DNA from: Bacteroidales bacterium
GTDB lineage: Bacteria > Bacteroidota > Bacteroidia > Bacteroidales > Marinilabiliaceae
Direction: 5' to 3'
Assembly (NCBI GenBank): GCA_017417385.1
Contig: JAFPZF010000001.1
Coordinates: 1-41,095, forward strand
DNA length: 41,095 nt
In this document: piece after piece, positions 1-8,522 of the stretch
Layout of the letters: every line of letters starts with the position of its first letter
How positions within the stretch are numbered: the stretch's first letter is position 1
The notes under the pieces: model-generated
What the model was told of the DNA's origin: nothing
The model's input: only the letters and a program-made list of their open reading frames with translations
Databases searched by the model: none
Position numbers and translations under genes: made by a program

Positions 1-136
1 CCCGTATGGGGAGGGGGGAGTTATGCGATTTCTTATCATTTTTGTTGGCATGAGAACCATTTGTCAACACAATTATTTGCGTTATATCAAAGTGTTCACT
101 ATTTCAACAAATTCGTAATGGGTTTTGCGGATTTAA

Positions 137-316
137 GGAGTCTCTGATATTAGAATTGTCGATGATAAGTTGGAGTCTTACAGATTAAAACACGTTGTAA
201 AGATATTAGAAGGTTTTGATGATAAGGAGTATAGTTTGATTACACAGGACGTAGTCGAAGAAAAGACAGTCTATACCAATGATTGTATCATCAACGTGAT
301 TAAGACAGAGATGTAG
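137..316 (+). pseudogene. C-terminal gene remnant without a start
   Basis: A reading frame of 59 codons runs from just after an in-frame TAA (134-136) to TAG at 314-316. It has no start codon and no recognisable promoter. The translation is charged and protein-like (for example VVKILEGFDDKEYSL near the middle) but matches no family I recognise. Codon use is AT-rich compared with most genes here. It could be the tail of a degraded gene or a chance frame. Between it and the tmRNA promoter (317-450) I see nothing. Confidence 0.3.
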
Positions 317-451
317 GTAATACGCGTTGTGCCTTGGCGGAAGGGCGGTGGTGGTGGATATCTGGGACGCAGACAAGAGTAGGGGGTATAGGGCAGGACT
401 AATACCGGTTTGACAAGAAGGATATTTTTTGAGATAAAGTAGTCAGGAAAA

Positions 452-482
452 TTTGTTTTTGAATAGAAAGGCATTAAATTTG
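452..482 (+). promoter_or_regulatory. tmRNA promoter (Bacteroidetes -33/-7)
   Basis: TTTG at 452-455 and TAAATTTG at 475-482 are 19 bp apart, the spacing of the Bacteroidetes primary sigma factor. Transcription should begin near 488-490, leaving a short 5' leader that RNase P would remove before the mature 5' end at 506. Confidence 0.75.
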
Positions 483-505
483 CGTTCAGATACATATTAC
501 TAAAC

Positions 506-903
506 GGGGTTGACAAGGATTTGACAGCGTTGCAAAGTGGTGTGTAAGCATGCAGAGCGTCGGTATGCCGGCTCTATAATCTCGGGTACTAAACTATAAC
601 TGGCGAAACTTCTTACGCTCTCGCTGCTTAATCGAAGTATAGTAGATTAGCTTCATTCCCGTCATAGTGGCGGGAACGAGACGTCTCCCAGAAGCCCACT
701 CCTTGAGGCAATCTGAAGCGGAGGCGCGGAAATATCGAGGATGGTCCAAGTGGTGCCCCTCTCTGCGGATGAGAAACCAAAGGGCTAAGCTGGCGTCATG
801 GTAGCCTGTAGCCAAGCGTCGGACGAAAACCAAGAGCGGGATAAGCATGTAGAAAGCATATTACTTCAATGTATGGACCGGGGTTCGACTCCCCGCAGCT
901 CCA
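506..903 (+). ncRNA. ssrA: tmRNA (transfer-messenger RNA)
   Basis: tmRNA rescues stalled ribosomes: it is charged with alanine and then encodes a degradation tag. The 5' end GGGGTTG (506-512) pairs with CAGCTCC (896-902), and the third pair is the G-U that marks alanine acceptors. The T-arm CGGGGTTCGACTCCCCG lies at 879-895 and the discriminator base A at 903. The next bases are CAA, so the CCA end is not encoded. The tag frame starts at GGC 602 and reads GETSYALAA with stop TAA at 629-631, close to the GETNYALAA-type tags known from Bacteroides. The segment 608-638 (ACTTC...GAAGT) resembles the hairpin repeat units found at 29.0 and 40.4 kb. A Bacteroidetes promoter precedes it and a hairpin terminator follows. 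Confidence 0.95.
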
Positions 904-907
904 CAAG

Positions 908-935
908 AGGCTCGCCTGAAAAGACGAGCTTTTTT
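908..935 (+). terminator. tmRNA intrinsic terminator
   Basis: GCTCG (910-914) pairs with CGAGC (925-929) around a ten-base loop and is followed by six T residues (930-935). It lies directly after the tmRNA 3' end. Confidence 0.75.
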
Positions 936-972
936 AGTATTCAGAGATAACGAGAAGTAAGCCGGCGAAGAG

Positions 973-2172
973 ATGAGATGTCGTTTGTTTATGGTATTGC
1001 TGGCTGTCGCCATGCAGATGAGGGCGCAGAAGATAGAGGTCGTCTCACAGAGTACGGCTGAGCCAATTCCTTTTGCGAGTGCATATTTTCTGCAGAGCAA
1101 GATTGCGACCGTTACAGACGAGAATGGAGTAATAGACGTCGACATCCCGGATAACGATACGCTAATAATCAGACACATCGGCTACAAGGAGAAGCGGGTG
1201 GCGGGCGGAGAATTGAGTAAGTGTGCCACAATCAAGATGGAGCAGACGGACGTCCAGTTATCTGAGGTGGTAGTAAAGCCAATGTCTGCACTGCAGTTAG
1301 TCAAGAAGGTAAGAGATTTTATACCAGTAAACTATCCTCAGGCGATTAGCAGATACAACCTTTCGGTTGAGAATATGATAACGGTCGGAGATAGCGTCTA
1401 TTGCTGTCTGCGTGGGTCGGTGGTCTGCACGACGTTCAGCTATACGAAAGGTAAGCCATGCGAGTATCGGCTCGTAGAGGCAGACGCATACATCAACAAC
1501 AGGGGCAAGTATAACTTTCATCTGCCATACCGAGTGGGGGCGTATCCTGCCAACCTTATAGAGCAGATGCACCTCAATAGTCTTGACTTCATCAAGAACG
1601 TGGGCGACTATCAGTATAGCTTTGCTGACGAGCATGGGCGGAATGAGCGGACGATACATTTCTCGCCCAAGAAGGCCTCGCAGAAGCACTATGTCGAGGG
1701 AATGATAATCGTGAGCATGCAGGACATGGCGATAAAGCGAATCGAGTACACCACGGCGATGCCAGACGTAGTGGCGTACGACGAGAAAGTCGTGTCGGTA
1801 GGACTAGGGGTCAAGGTGTATAGCGAGGGGAAGCATTGCATAAAGACATGTGACACGAAGCTGAGTTTCGAGAAGGTCGGAGGGCGATATCAGTTGACGT
1901 ACGCAACAAACAGATTCCAGTATCGATATGAGAAGAAAGACGGACAAACGGTTGATTATTCAGCAGAAAACAGCGTTGTCAATCATTTTGGAGACGTGAG
2001 GAACGTAGAGGAGTATCGTCCGATAGCGCTGTACGGGTATGACCTCAGGGAGTGGACGCAAAACAATATAAAGACTCCGCGGCAAACGAAATACCTCTCG
2101 CGGAAGATAAGCAGGACGATTCAGATGCTAAAGGAGAAGTATCCGGAAGTCGACGTAAGCGAGATAGAGTGA
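973..2172 (+). CDS. secreted carboxypeptidase-regulatory-like domain protein
   Basis: This 399-residue exported protein begins with a signal peptide (MRCRLFMVLLAVAMQMRAQ) that ends in the AQ motif common in Bacteroidetes. Residues 20-100 fit the CarboxypepD_reg-like beta-sandwich: IPFASAYFLQ, then VTDENGVIDVDIPDNDTLIIRHIGYKEK, then LSEVVVKP. That domain usually precedes TonB-dependent receptors or DUF5686-type proteins. No beta-barrel follows; the rest (100-399) is a soluble-looking alpha/beta region of unknown role, resembling the middle part of longer family members. It starts 37 bp after the tmRNA terminator and I see no clear -7 box, so how it is transcribed is unclear. A surface or periplasmic role is inferred only from the signal peptide and domain. 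Confidence 0.8.
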   Translation: MRCRLFMVLLAVAMQMRAQKIEVVSQSTAEPIPFASAYFLQSKIATVTDENGVIDVDIPDNDTLIIRHIGYKEKRVAGGELSKCATIKMEQTDVQLSEVVVKPMSALQLVKKVRDFIPVNYPQAISRYNLSVENMITVGDSVYCCLRGSVVCTTFSYTKGKPCEYRLVEADAYINNRGKYNFHLPYRVGAYPANLIEQMHLNSLDFIKNVGDYQYSFADEHGRNERTIHFSPKKASQKHYVEGMIIVSMQDMAIKRIEYTTAMPDVVAYDEKVVSVGLGVKVYSEGKHCIKTCDTKLSFEKVGGRYQLTYATNRFQYRYEKKDGQTVDYSAENSVVNHFGDVRNVEEYRPIALYGYDLREWTQNNIKTPRQTKYLSRKISRTIQMLKEKYPEVDVSEIE

Positions 2173-2774
2173 AGGGGGAGTGAAGGGGGAGTGAAGGGGG
2201 GCTAAGGGCTATTAGCGAACTTTTTAGAAGCCCTTTCCCTATGTTTGAGAGCGAGGTCCTGGAGGGCGCACCCCATTTCGTCTTTCTGGGCAAGGAGGAG
2301 GACACCGAGGAGGGGTAGGGCGCTGAAGTGTTGAGAGATGTGAAAAGAGAGAGGTAGTTTGGCGGGGGAGGAGTGCCTGAATACGCTTAATAGAAGGATA
2401 ATTGAGGGAGGGGTAGGGGAAGAGCAAGGGGAGAGAATGGAATTAAGGATTTTTAATATACAGAAACACTCGTGCAATAGACTGAAAAATAGAATATTAA
2501 GTAGGATTGGTGAGAATACAATAAGATATTGGAGGAGAGAGACAAATAAATCTATATGTTGTTCAGCATATTTACGTAAATTTGCAGCGAGAAATTCTTT
2601 TTGGGAGAAGACTTTGGCGGAGCGAGCTTTAAGGAAGAACTAACGGGCGAGCGCAGGAGAGTCTTACCGGAGGAAGGGAAGGAAGAGCAGTCACTGGTCG
2701 TCTGGACATTCAGCCGGGGTTTTGAGCAGCAGGGAGCTGGTTTGAGGCCTGCCAAAGAGAGAAATCAACAATTA
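2173..2774. other. 600-bp intergenic stretch, purine-rich, with promoter
   Basis: The stretch opens with a short tandem repeat of AGTGAAGGGGG (about 2168-2200). It is strongly purine-rich on the + strand to about 2440. Short frames inside it have no promoter or recognisable product. A -7 box lies at 2577-2584. About 185 bases then separate the expected transcription start from the ATG at 2775; I see no known RNA motif there. Confidence 0.6.
2577..2584 (+). promoter_or_regulatory. -7 box TAAATTTG upstream of 2775 gene
   Basis: TAAATTTG matches the Bacteroidetes -7 consensus exactly. It predicts a start near 2590 and a leader of roughly 185 nt for the thioredoxin-fold gene. No clear -33 TTTG is present at 19-21 bp. 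Confidence 0.5.
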
Positions 2775-3299
2775 ATGAATAAAAAACACGTACTAGTCAG
2801 TTTGGCGTTGGGGGCGATGGTAGCGACGTTCACCTCCAGCAAGGAAGAGAGCAAGACAAACATTTATTTGCCCGAGTTGGAGACCCTATGCGAGGAGAGT
2901 CTAGTCGGGGGCGGACAGATATCGGAGGACTCGTTGCGGGGCAAGATGCTGATATTGAACTTTTGGGCGTCATACGATCCCATGTCGAGGATAAACAGTT
3001 ATCAGCTGGTGAGGCTGGGTGGGCTGTATGGCGAGAAGAAATTCGAGGGAGGCAACGGGTTGCAGGTCGTCTGCATATCGATGGACACTTACAAGTCTGC
3101 GATGCAGAAGGCGATAGAGGCGGACGGGACGGAGGAGTTCTTTCACATCTGCGACTTGCAGGGTGAGGAGTCGCCAATAGCTCGGAAGTTCGACGTTAAC
3201 AGGCCTGTCAACTTGCTAGTCAGTGCGGACGGCAAGATATTGGCGAGGGACTTCGGGACAGATATGATAGAGGGCGTCCTAAGCATATTGGCTCAGTAG
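2775..3299 (+). CDS. thioredoxin-fold (TlpA/AhpC-like) protein lacking CXXC
   Basis: This 174-residue exported protein has a signal peptide (MNKKHVLVSLALGAMVATFTSS). Its body follows the TlpA/alkyl-hydroperoxide-reductase fold: GKMLILNFWASYDPMSRIN (about 54-72), then a beta strand VVCISMD, and a cis-proline strand at NRPVNLLVSADGKILARDFG (about 142-161). In active family members the first motif reads FWATWCPPC; here both cysteines are replaced (YDPMS), so disulfide exchange is not expected. A structural, binding or decayed role is more likely. The frame is open further upstream to a TTG at 2601, but only the ATG at 2775 gives a proper signal peptide. Confidence 0.75.
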   Translation: MNKKHVLVSLALGAMVATFTSSKEESKTNIYLPELETLCEESLVGGGQISEDSLRGKMLILNFWASYDPMSRINSYQLVRLGGLYGEKKFEGGNGLQVVCISMDTYKSAMQKAIEADGTEEFFHICDLQGEESPIARKFDVNRPVNLLVSADGKILARDFGTDMIEGVLSILAQ

Positions 3300-3680
3300 G
3301 CTTGGAGGAGTCGCTCGGAGACTGGAGTACAGAAATAACGAGACCGACAGGGACGAGGCTCCAGCGACCACAACGTAGCGAGGCTGAGGCGGAAAGCAAG
3401 GGAGTCGGGGACTCGGAAGTCAGTCAGGAGACGCCAGCCCCACAAGACGAGGGGACTGGAGAGAGAGGGTGACGCGTCTCGGCGATATCAGGAGCCGGAG
3501 AGGAGGCGTCGCAGAGAAGAATGAGATTGCATAGATCCCGTGCAACCACTTCATAGAGAAGGGCGGATTTAAGAAGCCGCAAGGTGACGACTCGGAGGAG
3601 AGACGCTTTCGAGGAGTCAGATAAAATAGGAGCGGGCTCAGAAGAGGGCTTTGCTCCTTTTGGTGTTGAAATAGAAAGGA
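3300..3680. other. 380-bp intergenic stretch, nothing recognised
   Basis: Purine-rich on the + strand, with short open frames but no protein family, tRNA or clear terminator. The best promoter-like site is TCCTTTTG at 3655-3662, one base off the -7 consensus and only 19 bp before the ATG at 3681, so it is weak. Confidence 0.4.
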
Positions 3681-5849
3681 ATGAAGAACATCATATCATT
3701 ATCAGTGGCCATACTTGTGTGCGTGTGGTCATTGAGTCAGTCGAGAGAAGAGGCAGGGGTGGCAGTCGACCCCAACCAGCAGTCGATAGACAGCATACTG
3801 AGTCTCGTCGAGCGAGTGGCGACCGATGCGGAGAAAGTCAAGTATTACAATGAGATAGCTAAGATAGCTGGGAGCAGTGACACGCGGCTCAGGTATGCGA
3901 GCAAGGCACTCGAACTGTGCGGGGAAGACGACTTGTCGGCGAAGGCTCGGGCGTGCTACAACATAGGCAAGGCGCACTACATGTCTGACGAGACGAGCAT
4001 GGCGTTGCCGTATCTGGTCAGGGCGTCGGACCTGCTGGGGCAGACAGGCGAGAGGAAGGAGGAGGCGTTGACATACGTAGCCGTCGGGAGCTGCTATGAG
4101 GACCTGAACAACCAGGACAGCATATTCTACTACTACAACAAGGCGTTGAAGATCCTAATAGACCTGAAGGACACGGTGCACATATCGTATGCGTATCTGA
4201 TGATAGGGCAGATACACTACAACCTGGAGCTGTATTCGGCGGCGGAGGAGAACTATCAGAAGGCACTCGAGTATGTCGCGATGAGCAGGGACACGCTGGA
4301 GATGGCTTACTGCCGTTACCTGATAGGACAGTCGATGCTGAAGAACTCGGACACGCTGGTGATGGGCGCCATGGACAACCTGAGGGAGTCGGTATGTCTC
4401 TTTGAGGGGCAGGAGACCACAGACGCATATTACATAGAGGGCAAGTATCTGGCATACACAGCGTTGTCAGAATCGTATATCAAGGCAGCTAACACGACGG
4501 GGCGCAAGGAGTATGCGGACAGTTGCAACATATACATAGAGAAAGTAGGCGACTATGACTTGAGGAATGGCAACTACACCAACTACCTGAACACGTGCTA
4601 CATAAAGGAGGACTACCTGCTATTTCACAAGAGGTACAGGGAGGCGCTGGAGGTCTTGAAGGGGCTGGAGAAGTACGTCACGGACGAGCTGTCGGCCTGC
4701 TACCTGAGGAACTACCATGAGCGGCTGTATGAAGTCTATAAGTTGCTGGGCGACTACAAGACCGCATTGGTGCATCTCGAGAAGGTAGACGAGTACAAGT
4801 TCGCGTCGCTGAATGACAGCACGTTCAACTCGATGAAGAATGCGGAGGTCGAGCGCACGCGGATGATAGAGGAGTTGAAGAGGGAGAGCGCCGAGAAGCT
4901 ACATCAGGCAGAGATAAACAGGTTCATCATCATCACCATCTCGCTCGTGATAGGCATAGCGTTGATATTCGTCGTGTTCTGGAACAAGCGGAAGGCGAAC
5001 AAGGCGTTGTCTGAGAAGAACAAGATCCTCAACGAGCAGAAGGACGCCATAGCGGCTCAGAGAGACGAGATAGAGAGCCAGCGCAACGACATCCTGATGA
5101 GCATCAACTATGCGAAGCTCATACAGACCGCGACCATAAGCACGCTGGCGGAGGTCAGGGAACTCTTCCCGGAGAGCTTTGTCTATTACAGACCTAAGAA
5201 CATAGTAAGCGGGGACTGGTATCGAGTGGCGAAGTATGGCGAGTATCGCATACTTGTCGTTGCGGACTGCACGGGACATGGAGTGCCTGGGGCGATGCTC
5301 AGCATGCTAGGTGTCAGTGCGTTGAAGGAGATACTAGCCGAGATGTGCAGGGGCGAGCAGACGCCACAGCCGGCGGAGATCCTGAACAAGATGAGAAAGA
5401 TGATAATAGATTCGCTGGCCAAGAACGACGAGGACTATCATGGCGAGGATGGCATGGACGTCGCGATACTAGTCTTCACACCGGACCCGAGGAAGGTCAT
5501 CTTTGCAGGGGCGAAGCAGGACCTGTACGTAGTCAGAGACGGAGTCTCGACGCGCACGAGGGGCGACTCGATGCCGATAGGCAGATTCATGAAGATCAGG
5601 GACTTCGTACAGACAGAAATAGAACTGCAGGACGGAGACATGATATACCTCTTCAGTGACGGAATCAAGGACCAGTTCGGTCCGAAGGGCAAGTTCAGCG
5701 TCCGCAGGCAGACAGAGTTCATGGAGGTCAATGCGACGAAGACGGCGGACGAGCAGCTCGACATACTCAGCAGGACCATGACAGAGTGGAGGGGCGAGCA
5801 GAAGCAGACCGACGATCAGACCATGATAGGCGTGAAAGTCGTCATATAG
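3681..5849 (+). CDS. TPR-repeat membrane protein with SpoIIE/PP2C phosphatase domain
   Basis: A 722-residue signalling protein. The N-terminus (MKNIISLSVAILVCVWSLSQS) is a signal peptide or first membrane helix. Residues 50-395 are TPR repeats (for example ARACYNIGKAHYMSD and YYNKALKILIDL), expected in the periplasm. A membrane helix lies at about 414-434 (FIIITISLVIGIALIFVVFW) and a coiled coil at about 435-475. A cytoplasmic SpoIIE-type PP2C domain runs from about 490 to 722. Its metal-binding acidic residues are kept: SGDWY (about 510), DCTGHGVPGA (about 530), DGMDVAI and FSDGIKDQFG. This architecture is common in Bacteroidetes, where such proteins are thought to dephosphorylate anti-sigma-antagonist-like partners. 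No partner gene lies in this window. Confidence 0.9.
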   Translation: MKNIISLSVAILVCVWSLSQSREEAGVAVDPNQQSIDSILSLVERVATDAEKVKYYNEIAKIAGSSDTRLRYASKALELCGEDDLSAKARACYNIGKAHYMSDETSMALPYLVRASDLLGQTGERKEEALTYVAVGSCYEDLNNQDSIFYYYNKALKILIDLKDTVHISYAYLMIGQIHYNLELYSAAEENYQKALEYVAMSRDTLEMAYCRYLIGQSMLKNSDTLVMGAMDNLRESVCLFEGQETTDAYYIEGKYLAYTALSESYIKAANTTGRKEYADSCNIYIEKVGDYDLRNGNYTNYLNTCYIKEDYLLFHKRYREALEVLKGLEKYVTDELSACYLRNYHERLYEVYKLLGDYKTALVHLEKVDEYKFASLNDSTFNSMKNAEVERTRMIEELKRESAEKLHQAEINRFIIITISLVIGIALIFVVFWNKRKANKALSEKNKILNEQKDAIAAQRDEIESQRNDILMSINYAKLIQTATISTLAEVRELFPESFVYYRPKNIVSGDWYRVAKYGEYRILVVADCTGHGVPGAMLSMLGVSALKEILAEMCRGEQTPQPAEILNKMRKMIIDSLAKNDEDYHGEDGMDVAILVFTPDPRKVIFAGAKQDLYVVRDGVSTRTRGDSMPIGRFMKIRDFVQTEIELQDGDMIYLFSDGIKDQFGPKGKFSVRRQTEFMEVNATKTADEQLDILSRTMTEWRGEQKQTDDQTMIGVKVVI

Positions 5850-5899
5850 AAATGACAACAGTCAGGGCATAAGGGCATAGCAGAGGACAGAAAAATCAG

Positions 5900-5907
5900 T
5901 ACCTTCG
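5900..5907 (+). promoter_or_regulatory. -7-like box TACCTTCG before FKBP gene
   Basis: TACCTTCG differs by one base from TAnnTTTG and lies 39 bp before the FKBP start. It would give a leader of about 30 nt. Confidence 0.4.
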
Positions 5908-5946
5908 CAGCGATAACGTAGTTGCAAAAACGAAGAAAGAAACAGC

Positions 5947-6378
5947 ATGAGCAGAAGACATAAAGTAGTCAGGCCCAAGGCGGCGGACTCGGAGTACTCG
6001 GTAGCGAACAGGGAGTGGCTAGAGGCGAAGGCGAAGGAAGAGGGAGTCGTAGCCCTGCCGCAGGGCGTCTATTATCGAGTCATAACAGAGGGAAGCACAA
6101 CAGGCAAGACGCCGACGCCGAGCAGCGTCGTCAGCTTCCACTATCGCGGACGGACCATAGACGACAAAGTGTTTGACACCAGCTATGGAGGTCATCCGAT
6201 GGCGTGCAGGCTACGCGAGCTCATAGAAGGGTGGATAGTCGCCATGCAGCACATGCACATCGGCGACAAGTGGGAACTCTACATCCCGGCGGAGATGGGT
6301 TATGGCTATGAGACAATCCCCGACATACCAGCCGGTTCGACACTAATCTTTGAGGTAGAGCTGCTCGGCATAGCATAG
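5947..6378 (+). CDS. FKBP-type peptidyl-prolyl isomerase
   Basis: A 143-residue protein made of an N-terminal helical part (about 1-38) and one FKBP domain (about 40-143). Family landmarks are VSFHYRGRTIDDKVFDTSY, the hydrophobic-pocket stretch LIEGWIVAMQHMHIGDKWELYIP, GYGYETIPDIPAGSTLIFEVELL. These match FklB/MIP-type isomerases, which catalyse cis-trans isomerisation at proline bonds during folding. There is no signal peptide, so the protein is probably cytoplasmic, unlike many FKBPs of this group. It follows the phosphatase gene by 97 bp with its own likely promoter. Confidence 0.92.
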   Translation: MSRRHKVVRPKAADSEYSVANREWLEAKAKEEGVVALPQGVYYRVITEGSTTGKTPTPSSVVSFHYRGRTIDDKVFDTSYGGHPMACRLRELIEGWIVAMQHMHIGDKWELYIPAEMGYGYETIPDIPAGSTLIFEVELLGIA

Positions 6379-6430
6379 AGGGCGACGTCGAAGGGTGACG
6401 GTCGCAAGAGACAGCAAAAAACAAAGGGTA

Positions 6431-7375
6431 TTATTCAGGGCGAGAGGGGGCCTTGTCGCTGCGGGCGTATAGCTTGGCGATGAGTGCGCCAGAGATGTTG
6501 TGCCAGACAGAGAACACCGCGCCGGGGATAGTGGCGAGGGGGAAAGAAGAGAAATGGAGGACGGCGAGGGAGGAGGCGAGACCAGAGTTCTGCATACCGA
6601 CCTCGATGCTTATAGCGATATTCTTCGGGCGGGAGAGGCGAAGCAGACGTCCGAGCGCATAGCCGAGCGATAGACCGCAGACGTTGTGAAGTATGACGAC
6701 AGATATTACGACGAGGCCGGCGGAGAGAAGTTTTGAGGCGTTGTGGGCGACGATGATGCCGACGACAAGAGTTATCATCAGAGTCGAGAAAGCCGGGAGA
6801 TAGGGGATAGTGCGGTGAGTCAGAGAAGGGAGGAAGCGCTGGCAGAGGAGACCGACAGCGATAGGAGCGATGACGACATAGAGGATGCTCAGGAGCATGC
6901 CGAGGGCGTCGACGTCGACGAGAGTGCCGACAGAGAGCCATACGAGCAGAGGAGTCAGGAAGGGAGCGAGAATAGTCGAGGCAATAGTCATGCCGACAGA
7001 GAGGGCGAGGTCTCCACGGGCGAGGAAGGTGATAACATTGGAGGCCGTCCCGCCCGGACAGCAGCCGACGAGGACCACGCCGATAGCCAGTTCAGGAGGG
7101 AGATTGAAAACCTTAGTCAGGGCGAAGGCGAGGGCTGGCATGATAATAAACTGAGCGCAGCAGCCGACGATGATGTCGCGCGGTCTCGTGAGGACAATCT
7201 TGAAGTCAACAGGGTCGAGAGTCAGTCCCATCCCGAACATGATAAGGCCGAGCATCGGGTTGATAGCGAAAGTCGGGATGCTAGAGAGGAAGGCGGGGAA
7301 GGCGAGAGAGAGAATAGCGCAGGCGAGGACGATGAAGCCCATCTGGCGTGTGATGAAATCGCAAATAGTTTTCAC
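6431..7375 (-). CDS. bile acid:sodium symporter (BASS) family transporter
   Basis: A membrane protein of about 314 residues with nine to ten hydrophobic helices. Family motifs include LGLIMFGMGLTLDPVDF near residue 45, CPGGTASNVITFLARGDLALSV in the first crossover region, and GMQNSGLASSLA near the end. Members move organic anions such as bile acids, pantothenate or ketoacids together with sodium; the substrate cannot be read from sequence. The frame is open to a TTG at 7408, but that lies inside the -7 box. The GTG at 7375-7373 gives the N-terminus MKTICDFITRQMGFIVL, as in related proteins, so I place the start there. It is convergent with the FKBP gene (52 bp apart) and divergent from porQ. 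Confidence 0.88.
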   Translation of the reverse strand: MKTICDFITRQMGFIVLACAILSLAFPAFLSSIPTFAINPMLGLIMFGMGLTLDPVDFKIVLTRPRDIIVGCCAQFIIMPALAFALTKVFNLPPELAIGVVLVGCCPGGTASNVITFLARGDLALSVGMTIASTILAPFLTPLLVWLSVGTLVDVDALGMLLSILYVVIAPIAVGLLCQRFLPSLTHRTIPYLPAFSTLMITLVVGIIVAHNASKLLSAGLVVISVVILHNVCGLSLGYALGRLLRLSRPKNIAISIEVGMQNSGLASSLAVLHFSSFPLATIPGAVFSVWHNISGALIAKLYARSDKAPSRPE

Positions 7376-7405
7376 AGACTGAAGTAAAAGAAACAATTGA
7401 CGAGG

Positions 7406-7413
7406 CAAAAGTA
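7406..7413 (-). promoter_or_regulatory. -7 box TACTTTTG for BASS gene
   Basis: On the - strand TACTTTTG matches TAnnTTTG. It lies 31 bp upstream of the GTG at 7375 and excludes a translation start at 7408. Confidence 0.6.
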
Positions 7414-7467
7414 TCTAAATGAGAGAATTTTTGCAAAGGAGGGACATCATATTTGTCGAAATGGAGT

Positions 7468-7475
7468 TAATTTTG
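7468..7475 (+). promoter_or_regulatory. -7 box TAATTTTG for porQ cluster
   Basis: TAATTTTG matches the -7 consensus, predicting a start near 7482. This supports translation from the ATG at 7504 rather than the upstream ATG at 7483. A 12-bp spaced TTTG (7452-7455) is too near to be the -33 element. Confidence 0.55.
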
Positions 7476-7503
7476 CGGACGTATGCGAAGTTGCGAAATA
7501 AAC

Positions 7504-8511
7504 ATGAGAGCGTCGAGGATTTGGCGCATGTCATTGCTTGCGGTGATGATAGCCGTAGGCAACATCTCGTTGGCACAGAGGAGTCAGGCAGACGTCATGC
7601 AGTTTCTAGAGGTGCCACAGTTGTCGAGGCTAGTAGCGTCGGGAGGTCAGCATGCAGTATCGCCGGCGAAGACAGCAGCGAACATATTCCACAATCCGGG
7701 ATTTCTGACAGACAGCATAGGAGGCTCAGTGGACCTCGGCATAACGCCAGTCGGTGAGGGCATCAAGTATGCCAGTGGTGCGTATGCGCATGAGATAGAA
7801 GGGATAGGAATGGTGGCTGCAGGCCTCGTGTATGCCGGGTATGGAGACTTCGTCAGGACAGACGAGCGAGGCGAGGAGATGGGCGAGTTCACGGCGAACG
7901 AGGTGGCGCTCTACCTCACGTACAGCAGGCGGATGACGCCGTGGCTGATACTAGGCGGGACGTTGAAGCCCATGATGAGCAAGATGGACGACGAGACGGC
8001 GATAGGGATAGCGATGGACCTCGGAGCGAGGGGCTCGTTCTGCGACGACAGACTGCTGGCGGGGCTGACGATAAGGAATGCGGGAGGAATAATCAAGAAG
8101 TATAGTGGAGATAGCAACCGGGGCAAGATACCGTTTGACGTCAAGGCGAGCGTCTGCTACAAGGCAGAGAATGCGCCGTTCAGGTTTCTCTTGACATTGA
8201 AGGACCTGGCGCACTGGGATTTGCGGACAGGGCGAGAGAAGTTGAATGCAGGGGACAACCTGATGAGACACCTGATATGGGGACTCGAGTTCACGCCAGT
8301 GAAAGCGTTCTATGTAGCGTTCGGCTATGACCAGCGGAAGAGGAGGGAACTGACCTCGACACAGGTCGGAGGCATGGCCGGAATCTCATGGGGAGTCGGA
8401 CTAAAGATCTCCAACATAGAGGTGCAGTATGCACACAACAGGTATCACATAGCCGGGAGCCTAAACAGCATCACCCTTTCAACAAATTGGCGCAGGATAG
8501 CGGGCAGATAA
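7504..8511 (+). CDS. porQ: type IX secretion system protein PorQ
   Basis: A 335-residue exported protein, predicted to be an outer-membrane beta barrel. The signal peptide is MRASRIWRMSLLAVMIAVGNISLAQ. Motifs that follow fit PorQ: MQFLEVPQLSRLVASGGQH, the NPGFL box (about 61-65), EGIGMVAAGLVYAGYGDF, and GLTIRNAGGIIKKY in the middle. PorQ is linked genetically to export of cargo with C-terminal sorting domains in Porphyromonas gingivalis. The GH43 enzyme at 14.4-17.1 kb has such a tail. It is the first gene of a cluster: the next gene starts 12 bp after its stop. The call rests on motif pattern and length, both typical. Confidence 0.85.
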   Translation: MRASRIWRMSLLAVMIAVGNISLAQRSQADVMQFLEVPQLSRLVASGGQHAVSPAKTAANIFHNPGFLTDSIGGSVDLGITPVGEGIKYASGAYAHEIEGIGMVAAGLVYAGYGDFVRTDERGEEMGEFTANEVALYLTYSRRMTPWLILGGTLKPMMSKMDDETAIGIAMDLGARGSFCDDRLLAGLTIRNAGGIIKKYSGDSNRGKIPFDVKASVCYKAENAPFRFLLTLKDLAHWDLRTGREKLNAGDNLMRHLIWGLEFTPVKAFYVAFGYDQRKRRELTSTQVGGMAGISWGVGLKISNIEVQYAHNRYHIAGSLNSITLSTNWRRIAGR

Positions 8512-8522
8512 AGAAAAGAGAT

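Noticed and set aside
594-848. 84-codon frame on the - strand over ssrA
   Set aside because: It covers the tmRNA gene in antisense and has no support as a protein.
2359-2643. 94-codon frame upstream of the thioredoxin-fold gene
   Set aside because: No promoter, no recognisable sequence, purine-driven composition; it also crosses the promoter at 2577.
6743-7387. 214-codon acidic frame on the + strand
   Set aside because: Antisense to the BASS transporter; its Asp/Glu/Arg-rich translation mirrors hydrophobic codons of the real gene.
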